A stretch of DNA of 23,824 nucleotides from contig JACQEQ010000271.1 in the NCBI GenBank assembly GCA_016200445.1, forward strand, positions 1 through 23,824, read 5' to 3'. The stretch comes from Gammaproteobacteria bacterium. Its GTDB lineage: Bacteria > Pseudomonadota > Gammaproteobacteria > SG8-11. Each line of letters starts with the position of its first letter. Within the stretch, counting starts at the first letter, position 1. This document shows, piece by piece, positions 17,012-23,824 of this stretch. Under the pieces are notes generated by a model that was not told where the DNA came from, did no database searches, and saw only the letters and a program-made list of their open reading frames with translations. Both the position numbers and the translations under genes were made by a program.

Positions 17012-17040
17012 AATATAGCGTCGGATGAACCGATTGTCAC
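17012..17040 (-). promoter_or_regulatory. Sigma70-type promoter of the reverse operon
   Basis: Read on the minus strand: -35 GTGACA (17040-17035), a 17-nt spacer, and -10 TATATT (17017-17012). Transcription should start near 17005, giving a short leader of about 14-26 nt before the first gene of the operon. The -35 overlaps the -35 of the xre promoter. Confidence 0.7.
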
Positions 17041-17062
17041 TCATAGTGCGTGGCCCTATAGT
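17034..17062 (+). promoter_or_regulatory. Sigma70-type promoter of xre
   Basis: -35 TTGTCA (17034-17039), a 17-nt spacer, and -10 TATAGT (17057-17062). The predicted start near 17069 leaves a leader of about 17 nt with no evident Shine-Dalgarno, as is common for small controller-type regulators. Confidence 0.72.
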
Positions 17063-17064
17063 GC
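17038..17064. promoter_or_regulatory. Putative XRE operator
   Basis: ATAGTGC occurs at 17043-17049 and again at 17058-17064, 15 bp apart. The first copy is part of the near-palindrome CACT-CAT-AGTG (17038-17048). The copies cover the spacer and -10 of the xre promoter and touch the -35 of the reverse promoter, as expected for a self-regulating XRE switch. Binding is inferred. Confidence 0.5.
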
Positions 17065-17085
17065 ACGCATTCCTACGATTGCGGC

Positions 17086-17322
17086 ATGCCACGCGCCGCC
17101 CCTTCACGAAAAATTGACCCGAAACTTCAGTTTGGTGTCCGTCTTACGGAGTTACGAAAAAAGAAAGGCTGGTCTCAAGAGGTGCTCGCACTTGAAAGTG
17201 GCCTTGCACGCAGTTACGTTGGCGGGGTGGAGCGGGGGCAACGAAATATTTCGCTGATTAACATTTGTAAACTTGCCGAAACGCTGGGCGTTGAGTCGGC
17301 CGAATTACTGAAATTTCGATAA
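17086..17322 (+). CDS. XRE-family controller-type regulator
   Basis: A 78-aa single-domain helix-turn-helix protein. The five-helix XRE fold spans residues ~15-75, with the recognition region WSQEVLALESGLARSYVGGVE and the usual RGQRNISLINICKLAETLGV end. Its size and form are like restriction-modification C proteins and small phage-type repressors. It is divergent from the 403-aa gene with 106 bp between the starts, where two promoters and repeated half-sites lie, so it very probably controls both its own gene and the reverse operon. ATG 17086 is used; no ribosome site is obvious. The 267 bp that follow up to the thioesterase hold nothing I can firmly support. Confidence 0.88.
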   Translation: MPRAAPSRKIDPKLQFGVRLTELRKKKGWSQEVLALESGLARSYVGGVERGQRNISLINICKLAETLGVESAELLKFR

Positions 17323-17589
17323 CAACAATAAAGTCTCGCTTTGTCCCCACGCTCGCATTAAGTTGTCTAGAAATATAGGTCGGCCCAGTACAATCAATGG
17401 CTGACCGCTTGTCGTGGTGTAGCTGATGAGCTGGGTCTTGCTACCGAGCCAATTTCGGTAAACGCAAAGAATTAACTCGGGCTGTTTGTCGAACGGACTA
17501 GAAAACGTCTTGGCGCCCAACACTAGCGCCCTACAGCAGTGCCGTTTTTGGGGACTTCGCACGAGCGGCGTTTAGAATTTGTAGTCGGT

Positions 17590-18045
17590 ATGCACACGGG
17601 GTTCCCAATGAGCGCAGAAATGTCCGAGTTGCCAGTTCCTTTTTCAAAAGAGTTTTGTCTTGAGCTCAAGGTGCGTGACTACGAGTGTGACATGGCCCAT
17701 GTGGTCAATAACGCGGTGTATCTCAACTATCTCGAACACGCACGGCACGAATTTCTGGAAAGTCTCGGGATCAAGTTTGCGGAGATGGCGCGCAGACGGG
17801 TTAGTTTGGTCGTCACGCGAATCGAGGCGGACTTCAAGTCCTCCCTGGTAAGCGCTGACACGTTTGTAGTACGAACCTCGCTGACGCGCAAGGGTCGGCT
17901 ACGATTCCAGTTCCATCAAAGTATCCATCGGTTGCCAGATAACCGACTTATGCTTAGCGCCGTGGTGACTGGGACGGCATTGAACGAACGGGGGCGACCA
18001 GAAATTCCCCCCGAACTCGAATGTGTGCTGGACGGTCACTGCTAA
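17590..18045 (+). CDS. Hotdog-fold acyl-CoA thioesterase (4HBT/YbgC-like)
   Basis: A protein of about 151 aa with the full hotdog-fold thioesterase pattern: VRDYECDMAHVVNNAVYLNYLE with the Asp and Asn of the active-site helix region, HARHEFLESLGI, VVTRIEADFKSSL, and the C-terminal FHQSIHRLPDNRL. The family hydrolyses acyl-CoA thioesters in the cytoplasm. Starts at 17590, 17608 and 17620 are all possible. It is only distantly like the ybgC fragment at the window end. Its stop lies 3 bp before the first recombinase start, so it is likely in the same transcript as the recombinases. It is either element cargo or the gene next to which the element sits; its place in the recombinase operon favours cargo. 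Confidence 0.85.
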   Translation: MHTGFPMSAEMSELPVPFSKEFCLELKVRDYECDMAHVVNNAVYLNYLEHARHEFLESLGIKFAEMARRRVSLVVTRIEADFKSSLVSADTFVVRTSLTRKGRLRFQFHQSIHRLPDNRLMLSAVVTGTALNERGRPEIPPELECVLDGHC

Positions 18046-18048
18046 CAG

Positions 18049-19347
18049 ATGGCTTCGTTCGAACTGATCGAGTACGTGCCGCATCGGTGCAGCGTTGCCG
18101 ATGACGGCAAGGTAACGTGGGAGCGGGACACCGAGTGTCGCCCGATTAAGCATCTGCCGCAACTGTTCTGGGCAGACGGGACGCCTTGGTTAGAGGCGAA
18201 CCTTTGGGCGCACGAACGGGCGACTTCCGGTAAGACGGATCTCAAAACCGTTAATTCCAACATGCGGCACCTGCACAAGTACGCAGAATGGCTGGAGGTC
18301 GAGGGCCTGGATTGGCGGCACTTCCCGATGTTGGAGCGCGACCGAGTATTGATTCGGTGGCGCAAAAAACTTATGGAGATGCGCGACAAATACGGGCTGC
18401 TCGCCCCTACCACGGCCACGCAACGGATGAACGCGACGATTCACTTCTACCGCTACGCGCGAGCCAATGATTTCATTGGGCGCGATGCGCAGCTGTGGAA
18501 AGACCGGCAGGTCGTCCACCGGTTCCACGATGCCGTCGGCTTCGAGCGCACGATGCTGTTCTCCAGTACCGATCTGGCGATACCCAATCGGGCGCGGCAC
18601 GGACTTCGGCTTGAAAATGGGCTGACGCCCATTACCAAAGCACAGATGCATGAACTCCTAGATTTCACACAGGAGGAAGGCAATACCAGCCCGGAGCTGC
18701 ACCGGATTCTTCAGCTCGGTTTTTTTTCAGGCGCTCGCATCGAAACAATCGCGGATCTAAAGAAAGGCTCGCTCGATAACGCTGTAGCTGATCCCGCCGT
18801 TCCTGGCGTAGTCTACATCGCCGTCGGCCCCGGCCATCAACCTCACGTGGCGACCAAATTCGATGTGCAAGGTCGCATCCTGGTTCCAGAATGGTTGCTC
18901 CATGATCTTAGCGCTTATGTGAGCGATCCGCGCCGGCTCGCACGCGAGGCCTTGGCGCCGCAAAAGAACAAGGACCTGATCTTCCTCACGCGCTTTGGCG
19001 GTCGTTATGCGGAAAGGGAATCGGCTTCCGGCACGGCAGTGGGTCGGGCGATGGTCGACCTGCGCCGGGCGGCAACATCGGCCGGCCTCACGTTCATGAA
19101 GCACTTTCATTTTCACATGACGCGGTCAACCTTCGGCACCTGGCTGACAGCGACCCTGCTGGAGAAGGGTTACAACGTAAAGGCCGTGCTCACGTTTGTC
19201 AGCGACGCCATGCTGCACAAGGACGTTGAGACCACGCTGCGCTACATCAAGTTCGTCGAGCAAACCCCGATCAAAATCGAGGTCGCTAATGAATTCACGG
19301 AAGTGTTTCTTGGCCTGAGCACGCGCCTTGGTAACGACCGTGCTTGA
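18049..19347 (+). CDS. Tyrosine recombinase, first of three
   Basis: A 432-aa site-specific recombinase. The C-terminal catalytic domain shows the full set: Arg230 in FSGARIETIADL, Lys270 in VATKFD, His356 and Arg359 in HFHMTRSTFGTW, His390 in MLHKDVETTLRYIKF and nucleophile Tyr399. The N-terminal ~200 residues form the arm/core-binding region (NMRHLHKYAEWLE and IHFYRYARANDF). It cuts and rejoins DNA through a 3'-phosphotyrosine. By position and length it is comparable to TnpA of Tn554 or GmtY of Gamma-Mobile-Trio islands; I cannot decide between them without a search. It starts 3 bp after the thioesterase stop, and its end overlaps the next gene by 20 bp. Confidence 0.9.
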   Translation: MASFELIEYVPHRCSVADDGKVTWERDTECRPIKHLPQLFWADGTPWLEANLWAHERATSGKTDLKTVNSNMRHLHKYAEWLEVEGLDWRHFPMLERDRVLIRWRKKLMEMRDKYGLLAPTTATQRMNATIHFYRYARANDFIGRDAQLWKDRQVVHRFHDAVGFERTMLFSSTDLAIPNRARHGLRLENGLTPITKAQMHELLDFTQEEGNTSPELHRILQLGFFSGARIETIADLKKGSLDNAVADPAVPGVVYIAVGPGHQPHVATKFDVQGRILVPEWLLHDLSAYVSDPRRLAREALAPQKNKDLIFLTRFGGRYAERESASGTAVGRAMVDLRRAATSAGLTFMKHFHFHMTRSTFGTWLTATLLEKGYNVKAVLTFVSDAMLHKDVETTLRYIKFVEQTPIKIEVANEFTEVFLGLSTRLGNDRA

Positions 19348-21079
19348 CCTGCAACTGCCCGACCTGACCTTTCCAGACGTAGCTTATGGCGTGCGAGAGA
19401 CACCGAGGGATTTGCGCTGCCTGCTCTACAGAGGCGGCGCGGGGGCGAACGCCAGGAAAGTCGGCGCGATGATCGACGCGGGGAAACTGGGCATACCGCT
19501 GGTTGAACGCATCGAGTTGGTAAAGAAGATTCACGAGGTGATCGCTAATTTTCTCGGGCGGGGCGGCCGACGGGCTACGGTAGAAGGGCGGATTGATTCG
19601 CTACGGAAATTCTTCCATTGGGCGGACGAGACCGGGAACCCTCTCGATCTGGAGTCGGTCGCGGATAACTATCTGCACTGGACCGATGCGCTCCAACAGC
19701 GGGTCCGGGTCGGGAAAGGATTGAGCGAGCGCTCAGCCCACTACTCAGGATCAGTAGTAGGATGGGTGCTGGACCGCGTGATCGGACGGAGCAAGCCCAT
19801 CGTCAAGTTGACTCACCTGCGAAAACAGCCAAGGGGCACACGTGCGGTTGGCGCAGAGGCGGACAAAAGGAATTTGTCGGATATTTTTGCCTTTGGCCGC
19901 GTTCTGCTCGACATCTCGGATGGGTTGAGTATAGGCGCGATCTGGGGGCCGCTGCCGGTACTCATCCCGTTGCGGAACGGCAAGGTCCTGAATGAGTGGT
20001 CGAGATTGAAGCGACCCGAGACCCTTAAGCCGCCGAATCCAAAGAAATTATGGCAAGCGAAATACAATGCGAAGCAATCGGTGAAAACCCGCGCGGACTA
20101 TGAAGCTGATCGCACGCTGCGAACACGTTATCCGCTGGTCAACCTTCGGATCGAGGCCGAGATGCACATGTTCATGGGGCAGCCGGCCGTCAATCTGGCG
20201 CAAGTGCATCAACTGCGCATGGATCAATGGAAGTTCAAGCCATCCACCCATGGATATGAGGTGCGCGCCTACAAGCATCGGCGATGGGGCCCCGTGGTGT
20301 TTGAGATTTACTCCGAATACCGTAAGCTCTTCGAAGCCTACCTTAAATGGCGCAAGGCGATCTTCCCACACGATGACGACGGGCTGCTGTTCCCGCTGGT
20401 CGGGGATGGGCGGTCCCCCGAGAAACGGCCAACCTTTGAATTGCTCAAAACGCGATGCCTGCGCGCCGGCATCAAGTACATGCCGCCGTCTATGCTGCGC
20501 AACACTAACGTTAATTGGATGCTGCGACGCACTAACGATCCCGATCTTACGGCGGAAGAGAAACAGCATTCCACGAAGACGCTGATCGGCATCTACGAGA
20601 AACCGAGCCAGCAGCGGGCGATGGTGCAGATCAAGGGCTACTGGGCCAAGCACGACCCGGCACAGGTGGCAGCCGGTCCGGGGTCGTGCATCGGCAAGGA
20701 ACCCGAGCCGATGCACGACATTCCTGCAACAGCCACAAAACCGGACTGCCAGACGCCGGCCGGGTGCCTGTTTTGCGTGAACCAGCGTGACATCGACAGC
20801 CTCGATCACGTTTGGTCGCTGGCGAGCTATCGACTACTTAAGTCCTTCGAGCTGACTGCTCACCGGCAACCCGCATCGAATAAGCCGCAGCCTACACATC
20901 CCGCCGAGCTTGCCATTGACCGGCTGACAGCCAAGCTGGCGTACATCCGGTCGTCGAGCGCCAAACGTGAGACGTGGGTTCAGGAAGCCCTGCTGCGCAT
21001 CGAAGAAGGGCGCTACCACCAGGACTGGGCGGGGATGATCGATAAGGAGCGGGCTGGGAGCACTCGCAATGAAGCTTGA
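19328..21079 (+). CDS. Recombinase-like protein, second of three, degenerate active site
   Basis: A 583-aa protein from TTG 19328; GTG 19340 is an alternative start. The arrangement is that of a tyrosine recombinase: an N-terminal SAM-like region (RRATVEGRIDSLRKFFHWAD), then the domain start MHMFMGQPAVNLAQVHQLRM and the late motif PPSMLRNTNVNWML. At the position of the first catalytic Arg I read Asn289, and where His of HxxR is expected there is Ser388 (SMLR, with Arg391 kept). It may therefore be a non-catalytic partner that binds ends and shapes the complex. A C-terminal cysteine group (GSCIG, DCQTPAGCLFC) suggests zinc. It overlaps both neighbours. The alignment was made by eye, so the loss of residues is a proposal. 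Confidence 0.75.
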   Translation: MVTTVLDLQLPDLTFPDVAYGVRETPRDLRCLLYRGGAGANARKVGAMIDAGKLGIPLVERIELVKKIHEVIANFLGRGGRRATVEGRIDSLRKFFHWADETGNPLDLESVADNYLHWTDALQQRVRVGKGLSERSAHYSGSVVGWVLDRVIGRSKPIVKLTHLRKQPRGTRAVGAEADKRNLSDIFAFGRVLLDISDGLSIGAIWGPLPVLIPLRNGKVLNEWSRLKRPETLKPPNPKKLWQAKYNAKQSVKTRADYEADRTLRTRYPLVNLRIEAEMHMFMGQPAVNLAQVHQLRMDQWKFKPSTHGYEVRAYKHRRWGPVVFEIYSEYRKLFEAYLKWRKAIFPHDDDGLLFPLVGDGRSPEKRPTFELLKTRCLRAGIKYMPPSMLRNTNVNWMLRRTNDPDLTAEEKQHSTKTLIGIYEKPSQQRAMVQIKGYWAKHDPAQVAAGPGSCIGKEPEPMHDIPATATKPDCQTPAGCLFCVNQRDIDSLDHVWSLASYRLLKSFELTAHRQPASNKPQPTHPAELAIDRLTAKLAYIRSSSAKRETWVQEALLRIEEGRYHQDWAGMIDKERAGSTRNEA

Positions 21080-23105
21080 ACAACTGTGCTTGCAGATTGA
21101 TTTGCCTCTGGTGCATCCGCAGGCAAGGAACTTTCGACCGGCGAGCTGGCCGCCCCCCCCGGATTGGTCACCGATTCTGGATGCCGAGGGGGTGGCGCAA
21201 TGTGTTTATAGCGATTCCGTCTGGCCGCTCGATGTCTGGGCGGGTAAGCCCTTAAAGTTGAACTTTGGCGATGGCCATAAACGGCGCAGTGCGGGCACGG
21301 ATAAGCCCAATGCCGACCTGTTACGCCAGTGCGCGGTGTGGTTCCTTTTTGGCCCCAGAGGCTGTCGCAATCCGGCAAGTTTGGTAGGCAAACTTCAAAT
21401 CATCAAACCCATCTTCGTGGTGTGTGCCGAAGAACGGATTGTGGCGACTGACCTTAGGCGCTTTCCGAAGGTGATCGACAAGGTTACGCGGGCGCTGGCA
21501 CCATCCAATTTCGACTATGCCATCACCATCCTGCACGAGCTGCTGGACGCGCGAGATGACCTTGGATTCTGCCTGTTCGACAAGGACGGACTGGCGCGGT
21601 TGGTAACGCTCCGGTCCGATCGCGAGATCGAACAGACCCCCTACATCCCACCGAGAATCTGGACCTACCAGCTCTCGCGTTTGCGTGAGTGCCTGACCAT
21701 CTATCTGAAGCATCGGGAACAGGTTGAGGCGTGTTTCCAGTTCTGTCTGGACTCCTATGCGAAGAATTATGGGTCGCTGAAGCAGGCTGTCAATTCAAAG
21801 GTGGACGGCTCAAGGCCGCCTTTTCAGAACCGCACAAAGCGTAAAAGGAAAGGTTGCATTTTCCACGGCTCATTCAAGAAAACCGCCGACCGTTTCGGCG
21901 TGACCGCACTAATCGAGCAATGGGTTGGCCCGTATACTGGAAAGAAGGGAGAGCATCAGATCACGGTATTTTCGCAATACCTTGATCTGGTATCCAAGGT
22001 CGGCTTTGCGTACCTGCTCAATTTTTCGCTGATGCGAATCGAGGAAGGGTGGAACCTGCGCTCGGACTGCCTCATGGTGGAGCAGGACGAGAGTTTTGGC
22101 GACATCCACATGCTACGCGGAGAGACGACTAAGACCGACCAGGATGCGGACGCCCGATGGCCGGTGAGCGAGAGTGTCAAGCTGGCGATCGAGGCGATGA
22201 AGCATATTGCCGAGTTGCGCATGCGTTGCGCCCGCGAGCGCGACGGCATCGGCCTGACGTCGGCGGATAAGGCGAATCCCTATCTGCTCGCATTTCAGTA
22301 CGAACCGTGGGGCTGCGGAAGGAGCCAGTCATACCGGCTGCGCCCGGCGAAGCGGCGCTATGCGCAGATGACGGAATTTTTTCCGCTGCTATTCGATGCC
22401 AAGCAACTCACCATCACGGAAAATGACCTGCGACTTGCACGCCTGATCACGCCCAGCCTGAACCAGGACGAATTTAAAGTTGGGGAAAAGTGGAAGTTTG
22501 CGTGGCACCAGCTCCGTCGCACCGGTGCAGTCAACATGTTGTCCTCGGATATGGTCGATGAACCGTCGTTGCAATTCTTGCTGAAACACCAGTCGCGCGT
22601 GATGACCCTTTACTATGGCCGCAACCACTCACGGCTGAATCTGGACCGCGACACGCGAACCCTGTTTCTCAAAACCATGTACCAGGAATTCGGCCGGGAA
22701 CTGCGCGAGTTGCAGTCCCCCCAGTTTGTCAGCCCGCTCGGCCCCGAACGCAAGGCGGCCATCGTCCATTTTATTAAGGAGACCGAGGCCACGGCCTTGG
22801 ATAAAGCTGCTCGACAGGGCAAGATCGGGGCACGGCGCATACGCGCGGGGTTCTGCGTCAAGAATCGTTCGTGTCCCTACGGCGGCCACGAGGCCATCGC
22901 TCATTGTCTCGGGGGTGACGACGGTAAGGGCTGCCCGGAACTGTTAGTTGATATCAAAAAGGAGCCAGATATTCGGGCGTATGAGGGAGTGATCGACGAT
23001 CAATTGAGTGTCGTACATCCCGACAGTCCTAGGCACAACCGCTTGCAAGCTGAGAAACGAGCCATCTCTAAATACTATGAAATCACAGCGACCCAAAACG
23101 GCTGA
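21069..23105 (+). CDS. Large tyrosine recombinase, third of three
   Basis: A 678-aa protein with a catalytic domain in the middle/C-terminal part: Arg323 in FSLMRIEEGWNLR, Lys355 in GETTKTDQ, His480 and Arg483 in WHQLRRTGAV, His507 in LKHQSRVMTLYYGR and the nucleophile Tyr515 or Tyr516. After it comes a cysteine/histidine cluster (GFCVKNRSCPYGGHEAIAHC and GKGCPEL), probably zinc-binding. The long N-terminal ~300 residues are unlike ordinary integrases. Size and layout suggest the TnpB (Tn554) or GmtZ (Gamma-Mobile-Trio) kind. ATG 21069 overlaps the previous gene by 11 bp, and its 3' end overlaps the coiled-coil gene by 29 bp, so the four genes are a single translation-coupled unit. Confidence 0.85.
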   Translation: MKLEQLCLQIDLPLVHPQARNFRPASWPPPPDWSPILDAEGVAQCVYSDSVWPLDVWAGKPLKLNFGDGHKRRSAGTDKPNADLLRQCAVWFLFGPRGCRNPASLVGKLQIIKPIFVVCAEERIVATDLRRFPKVIDKVTRALAPSNFDYAITILHELLDARDDLGFCLFDKDGLARLVTLRSDREIEQTPYIPPRIWTYQLSRLRECLTIYLKHREQVEACFQFCLDSYAKNYGSLKQAVNSKVDGSRPPFQNRTKRKRKGCIFHGSFKKTADRFGVTALIEQWVGPYTGKKGEHQITVFSQYLDLVSKVGFAYLLNFSLMRIEEGWNLRSDCLMVEQDESFGDIHMLRGETTKTDQDADARWPVSESVKLAIEAMKHIAELRMRCARERDGIGLTSADKANPYLLAFQYEPWGCGRSQSYRLRPAKRRYAQMTEFFPLLFDAKQLTITENDLRLARLITPSLNQDEFKVGEKWKFAWHQLRRTGAVNMLSSDMVDEPSLQFLLKHQSRVMTLYYGRNHSRLNLDRDTRTLFLKTMYQEFGRELRELQSPQFVSPLGPERKAAIVHFIKETEATALDKAARQGKIGARRIRAGFCVKNRSCPYGGHEAIAHCLGGDDGKGCPELLVDIKKEPDIRAYEGVIDDQLSVVHPDSPRHNRLQAEKRAISKYYEITATQNG

Positions 23106-23571
23106 AGCCAACTTCCGTGAGGCGTTCGAGCGCCTAAAGATCGGCAAGCCGAAGGTCCTTCCGCCTGACGCTCAGGTTAGCCAGAACAACGTCGCCAAGG
23201 AGGCGGGGTGTGATCCGTCTGCGCTTCGCAAGTCTCGATTCCCGTCGTTGATTGCCGAGATACAGAACTATGTGGCTGCCCACGGTGGTGAGGTACCTGA
23301 ATCCGAACGCCAGAAACTTCTTAAACAACGTCAGCGCAGCCGCGCAGCACGTGAGATGGTAGCTGACTGCAAGAACCAACGTGATGCCGCCGCCGGGCTC
23401 CTAGTCGAGGCTCACGCCCAGATTGCGATTCTGACCAGGAGTTTGATTGATGCAGAGGCGCGCATTGATGCCCTGCGTCCAAAGGATGGTACTATTCAGT
23501 CGTCCGGGAGCAGGCCAAAAAGTAGTCCTCTGGGTGTGGACACCATTGGGCCGAAAAAGGATAAAAAGTGA
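23077..23571 (+). CDS. HTH/coiled-coil accessory protein of the recombinase unit
   Basis: A 164-aa protein. Residues ~33-60 (VSQNNVAKEAGCDPSALRKS) look like a DNA-binding helix-turn-helix, and residues ~75-135 form a long charged coiled coil (QKLLKQRQRSRAAREMVADC onward). The tail is Ser/Lys-rich. The plan matches TnpC of Tn554, which affects orientation and frequency of transposition, and GmtX of Gamma-Mobile-Trio islands. It would bind element ends or the recombinases. ATG 23077 is chosen since it follows the last part of the third recombinase in another frame; an open frame reaches back to 23008. The function is inferred from position and form. Confidence 0.72.
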   Translation: MKSQRPKTAEANFREAFERLKIGKPKVLPPDAQVSQNNVAKEAGCDPSALRKSRFPSLIAEIQNYVAAHGGEVPESERQKLLKQRQRSRAAREMVADCKNQRDAAAGLLVEAHAQIAILTRSLIDAEARIDALRPKDGTIQSSGSRPKSSPLGVDTIGPKKDKK

Positions 23572-23659
23572 CTTCCCCATGGACATTTGGACATCTGACG
23601 TAAACTCAGCATTTACAGCTACTTCACGCACTGTCCATGGGAGGGCAACACGCCGGTGA
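23572..23659. other. Putative mobile-element terminus with repeated motifs
   Basis: Eighty-eight bp from the accessory gene stop to the ybgC junction. CCCATGGAC (23576-23584) and GTCCATGGG (23633-23641) are a perfect 9-bp inverted pair 48 bp apart, and TGGACAT occurs twice at 23580-23586 and 23588-23594. Such arrays of short recombinase sites are expected at the ends of tyrosine-recombinase elements. The matching left end was not found. The exact join with host DNA is somewhere just before 23660. Confidence 0.5.
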
Positions 23660-23824
23660 ACCGACAGCGGTGGTGTGGTCTACTACGCCAACTATTTGAA
23701 GTTCATGGAACGTGCACGTACCGAATATCTACGCAGCCTCGGTTTTGAACAAGACGAGCTCATCGCCAACGAGGGTGTGATGTTTGCGGTGCGCTCGGTG
23801 AAGCTGGATTTTTTGAAGCCCGCA
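23660..23824 (+). pseudogene. ybgC: ybgC thioesterase, 5' end missing at element junction
   Basis: From 23660 the frame reads TDSGGVVYYANYLKFMERAR, then TEYLRSLGFEQ ... FAVRSVKLDFLKPA to the window end. This is the conserved YbgC pattern, in which TD normally follows VYYED. Immediately upstream in the same frame is a TGA (23657-23659), and no YbgC-like sequence precedes it, so about 15 N-terminal codons are lost. The gene continues beyond the window. YbgC hydrolyses short or medium acyl-CoA or acyl-ACP and usually precedes tolQ. A GTG at 23672 or a later ATG could start a shortened product, but the Asp region would be lost. The fragment is a natural candidate for the element's insertion target. 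Confidence 0.8.

Noticed and set aside
17305..17562. 85-codon reverse frame between xre and the thioesterase gene
   Set aside because: Starts with GTG without a ribosome site, overlaps the xre 3' end and shows no recognisable domain; likely chance, though not excluded.
14299..18048. Search for the missing 5' part of ybgC and for a left terminus matching 23576-23641
   Set aside because: No sequence encoding VYYED-like residues and no copy of the CCATGGAC array was seen on either strand, so no left boundary is claimed.
1..23824. CRISPR array, tRNA or rRNA genes
   Set aside because: No regularly spaced repeats, tRNA-like cloverleaf with CCA-type end or rRNA signature was seen by eye; the only palindromes are the ones listed.

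Overview
This window looks like chromosomal DNA of a Gram-negative proteobacterium, most likely Beta- or Gammaproteobacteria. The reasons are the exosortase/exopolysaccharide cluster, several lipoproteins with ordinary lipoboxes, a PilZ protein and a YbgC-type thioesterase fragment of the kind that heads tol-pal operons. No rRNA, tRNA or CRISPR array was seen. There are two contrasting halves.

Positions 1-14300 hold an envelope/exopolysaccharide region. A tight forward operon (4-6747) encodes an XrtD-type exosortase fused to an EpsI domain, a WecA/MraY-family polyprenyl-phosphate sugar-1-phosphate transferase with a long membrane extension, a non-hydrolysing UDP-GlcNAc 2-epimerase (WecB type) and a TPR-repeat lipoprotein. 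A folded repeat separates this from a reverse pair, a GT4 glycosyltransferase and a PAP2 phosphatase. Then come forward genes for a PilZ protein, a possible small membrane peptide, a GT2 glycosyltransferase, a GDP-fucose-synthase-like protein with two active-site residues changed to Asp, and two translationally coupled lipoproteins (DsbA-like thioredoxin fold, then a beta-propeller). Two palindromic elements lie between these genes: a 169-bp hairpin that supplies the PilZ stop codon, and a GTAG-type REP pair.

Positions 14500-23660 are accessory DNA. A four-gene reverse operon encodes a 403-aa cysteine-rich protein of unknown function, a 132-aa ParS/MbcA-like toxin-binding-domain protein, a 90-aa basic small protein and a 153-aa Xre/MbcA/ParS-like antitoxin-type protein. 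It is divergent from a 78-aa XRE regulator, and the two promoters overlap at their -35 boxes. No RES toxin is present, so this may be an undescribed regulated toxin-antitoxin-like or defence module. Next comes a forward operon: a hotdog-fold acyl-CoA thioesterase, three overlapping tyrosine-recombinase-type genes (432, 583 and 678 aa; the middle one apparently missing catalytic residues) and a 164-aa HTH/coiled-coil protein. This resembles Tn554 TnpABC, Recombinase-In-Trio and Gamma-Mobile-Trio modules but carries three recombinases plus an accessory protein.

The window ends with a repeat-bearing 88-bp stretch abutting a ybgC gene that has lost its 5' end. The junction at about 23660 is therefore probably one end of the mobile element. 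The ybgC 5' part and the other element end were not found in the window.
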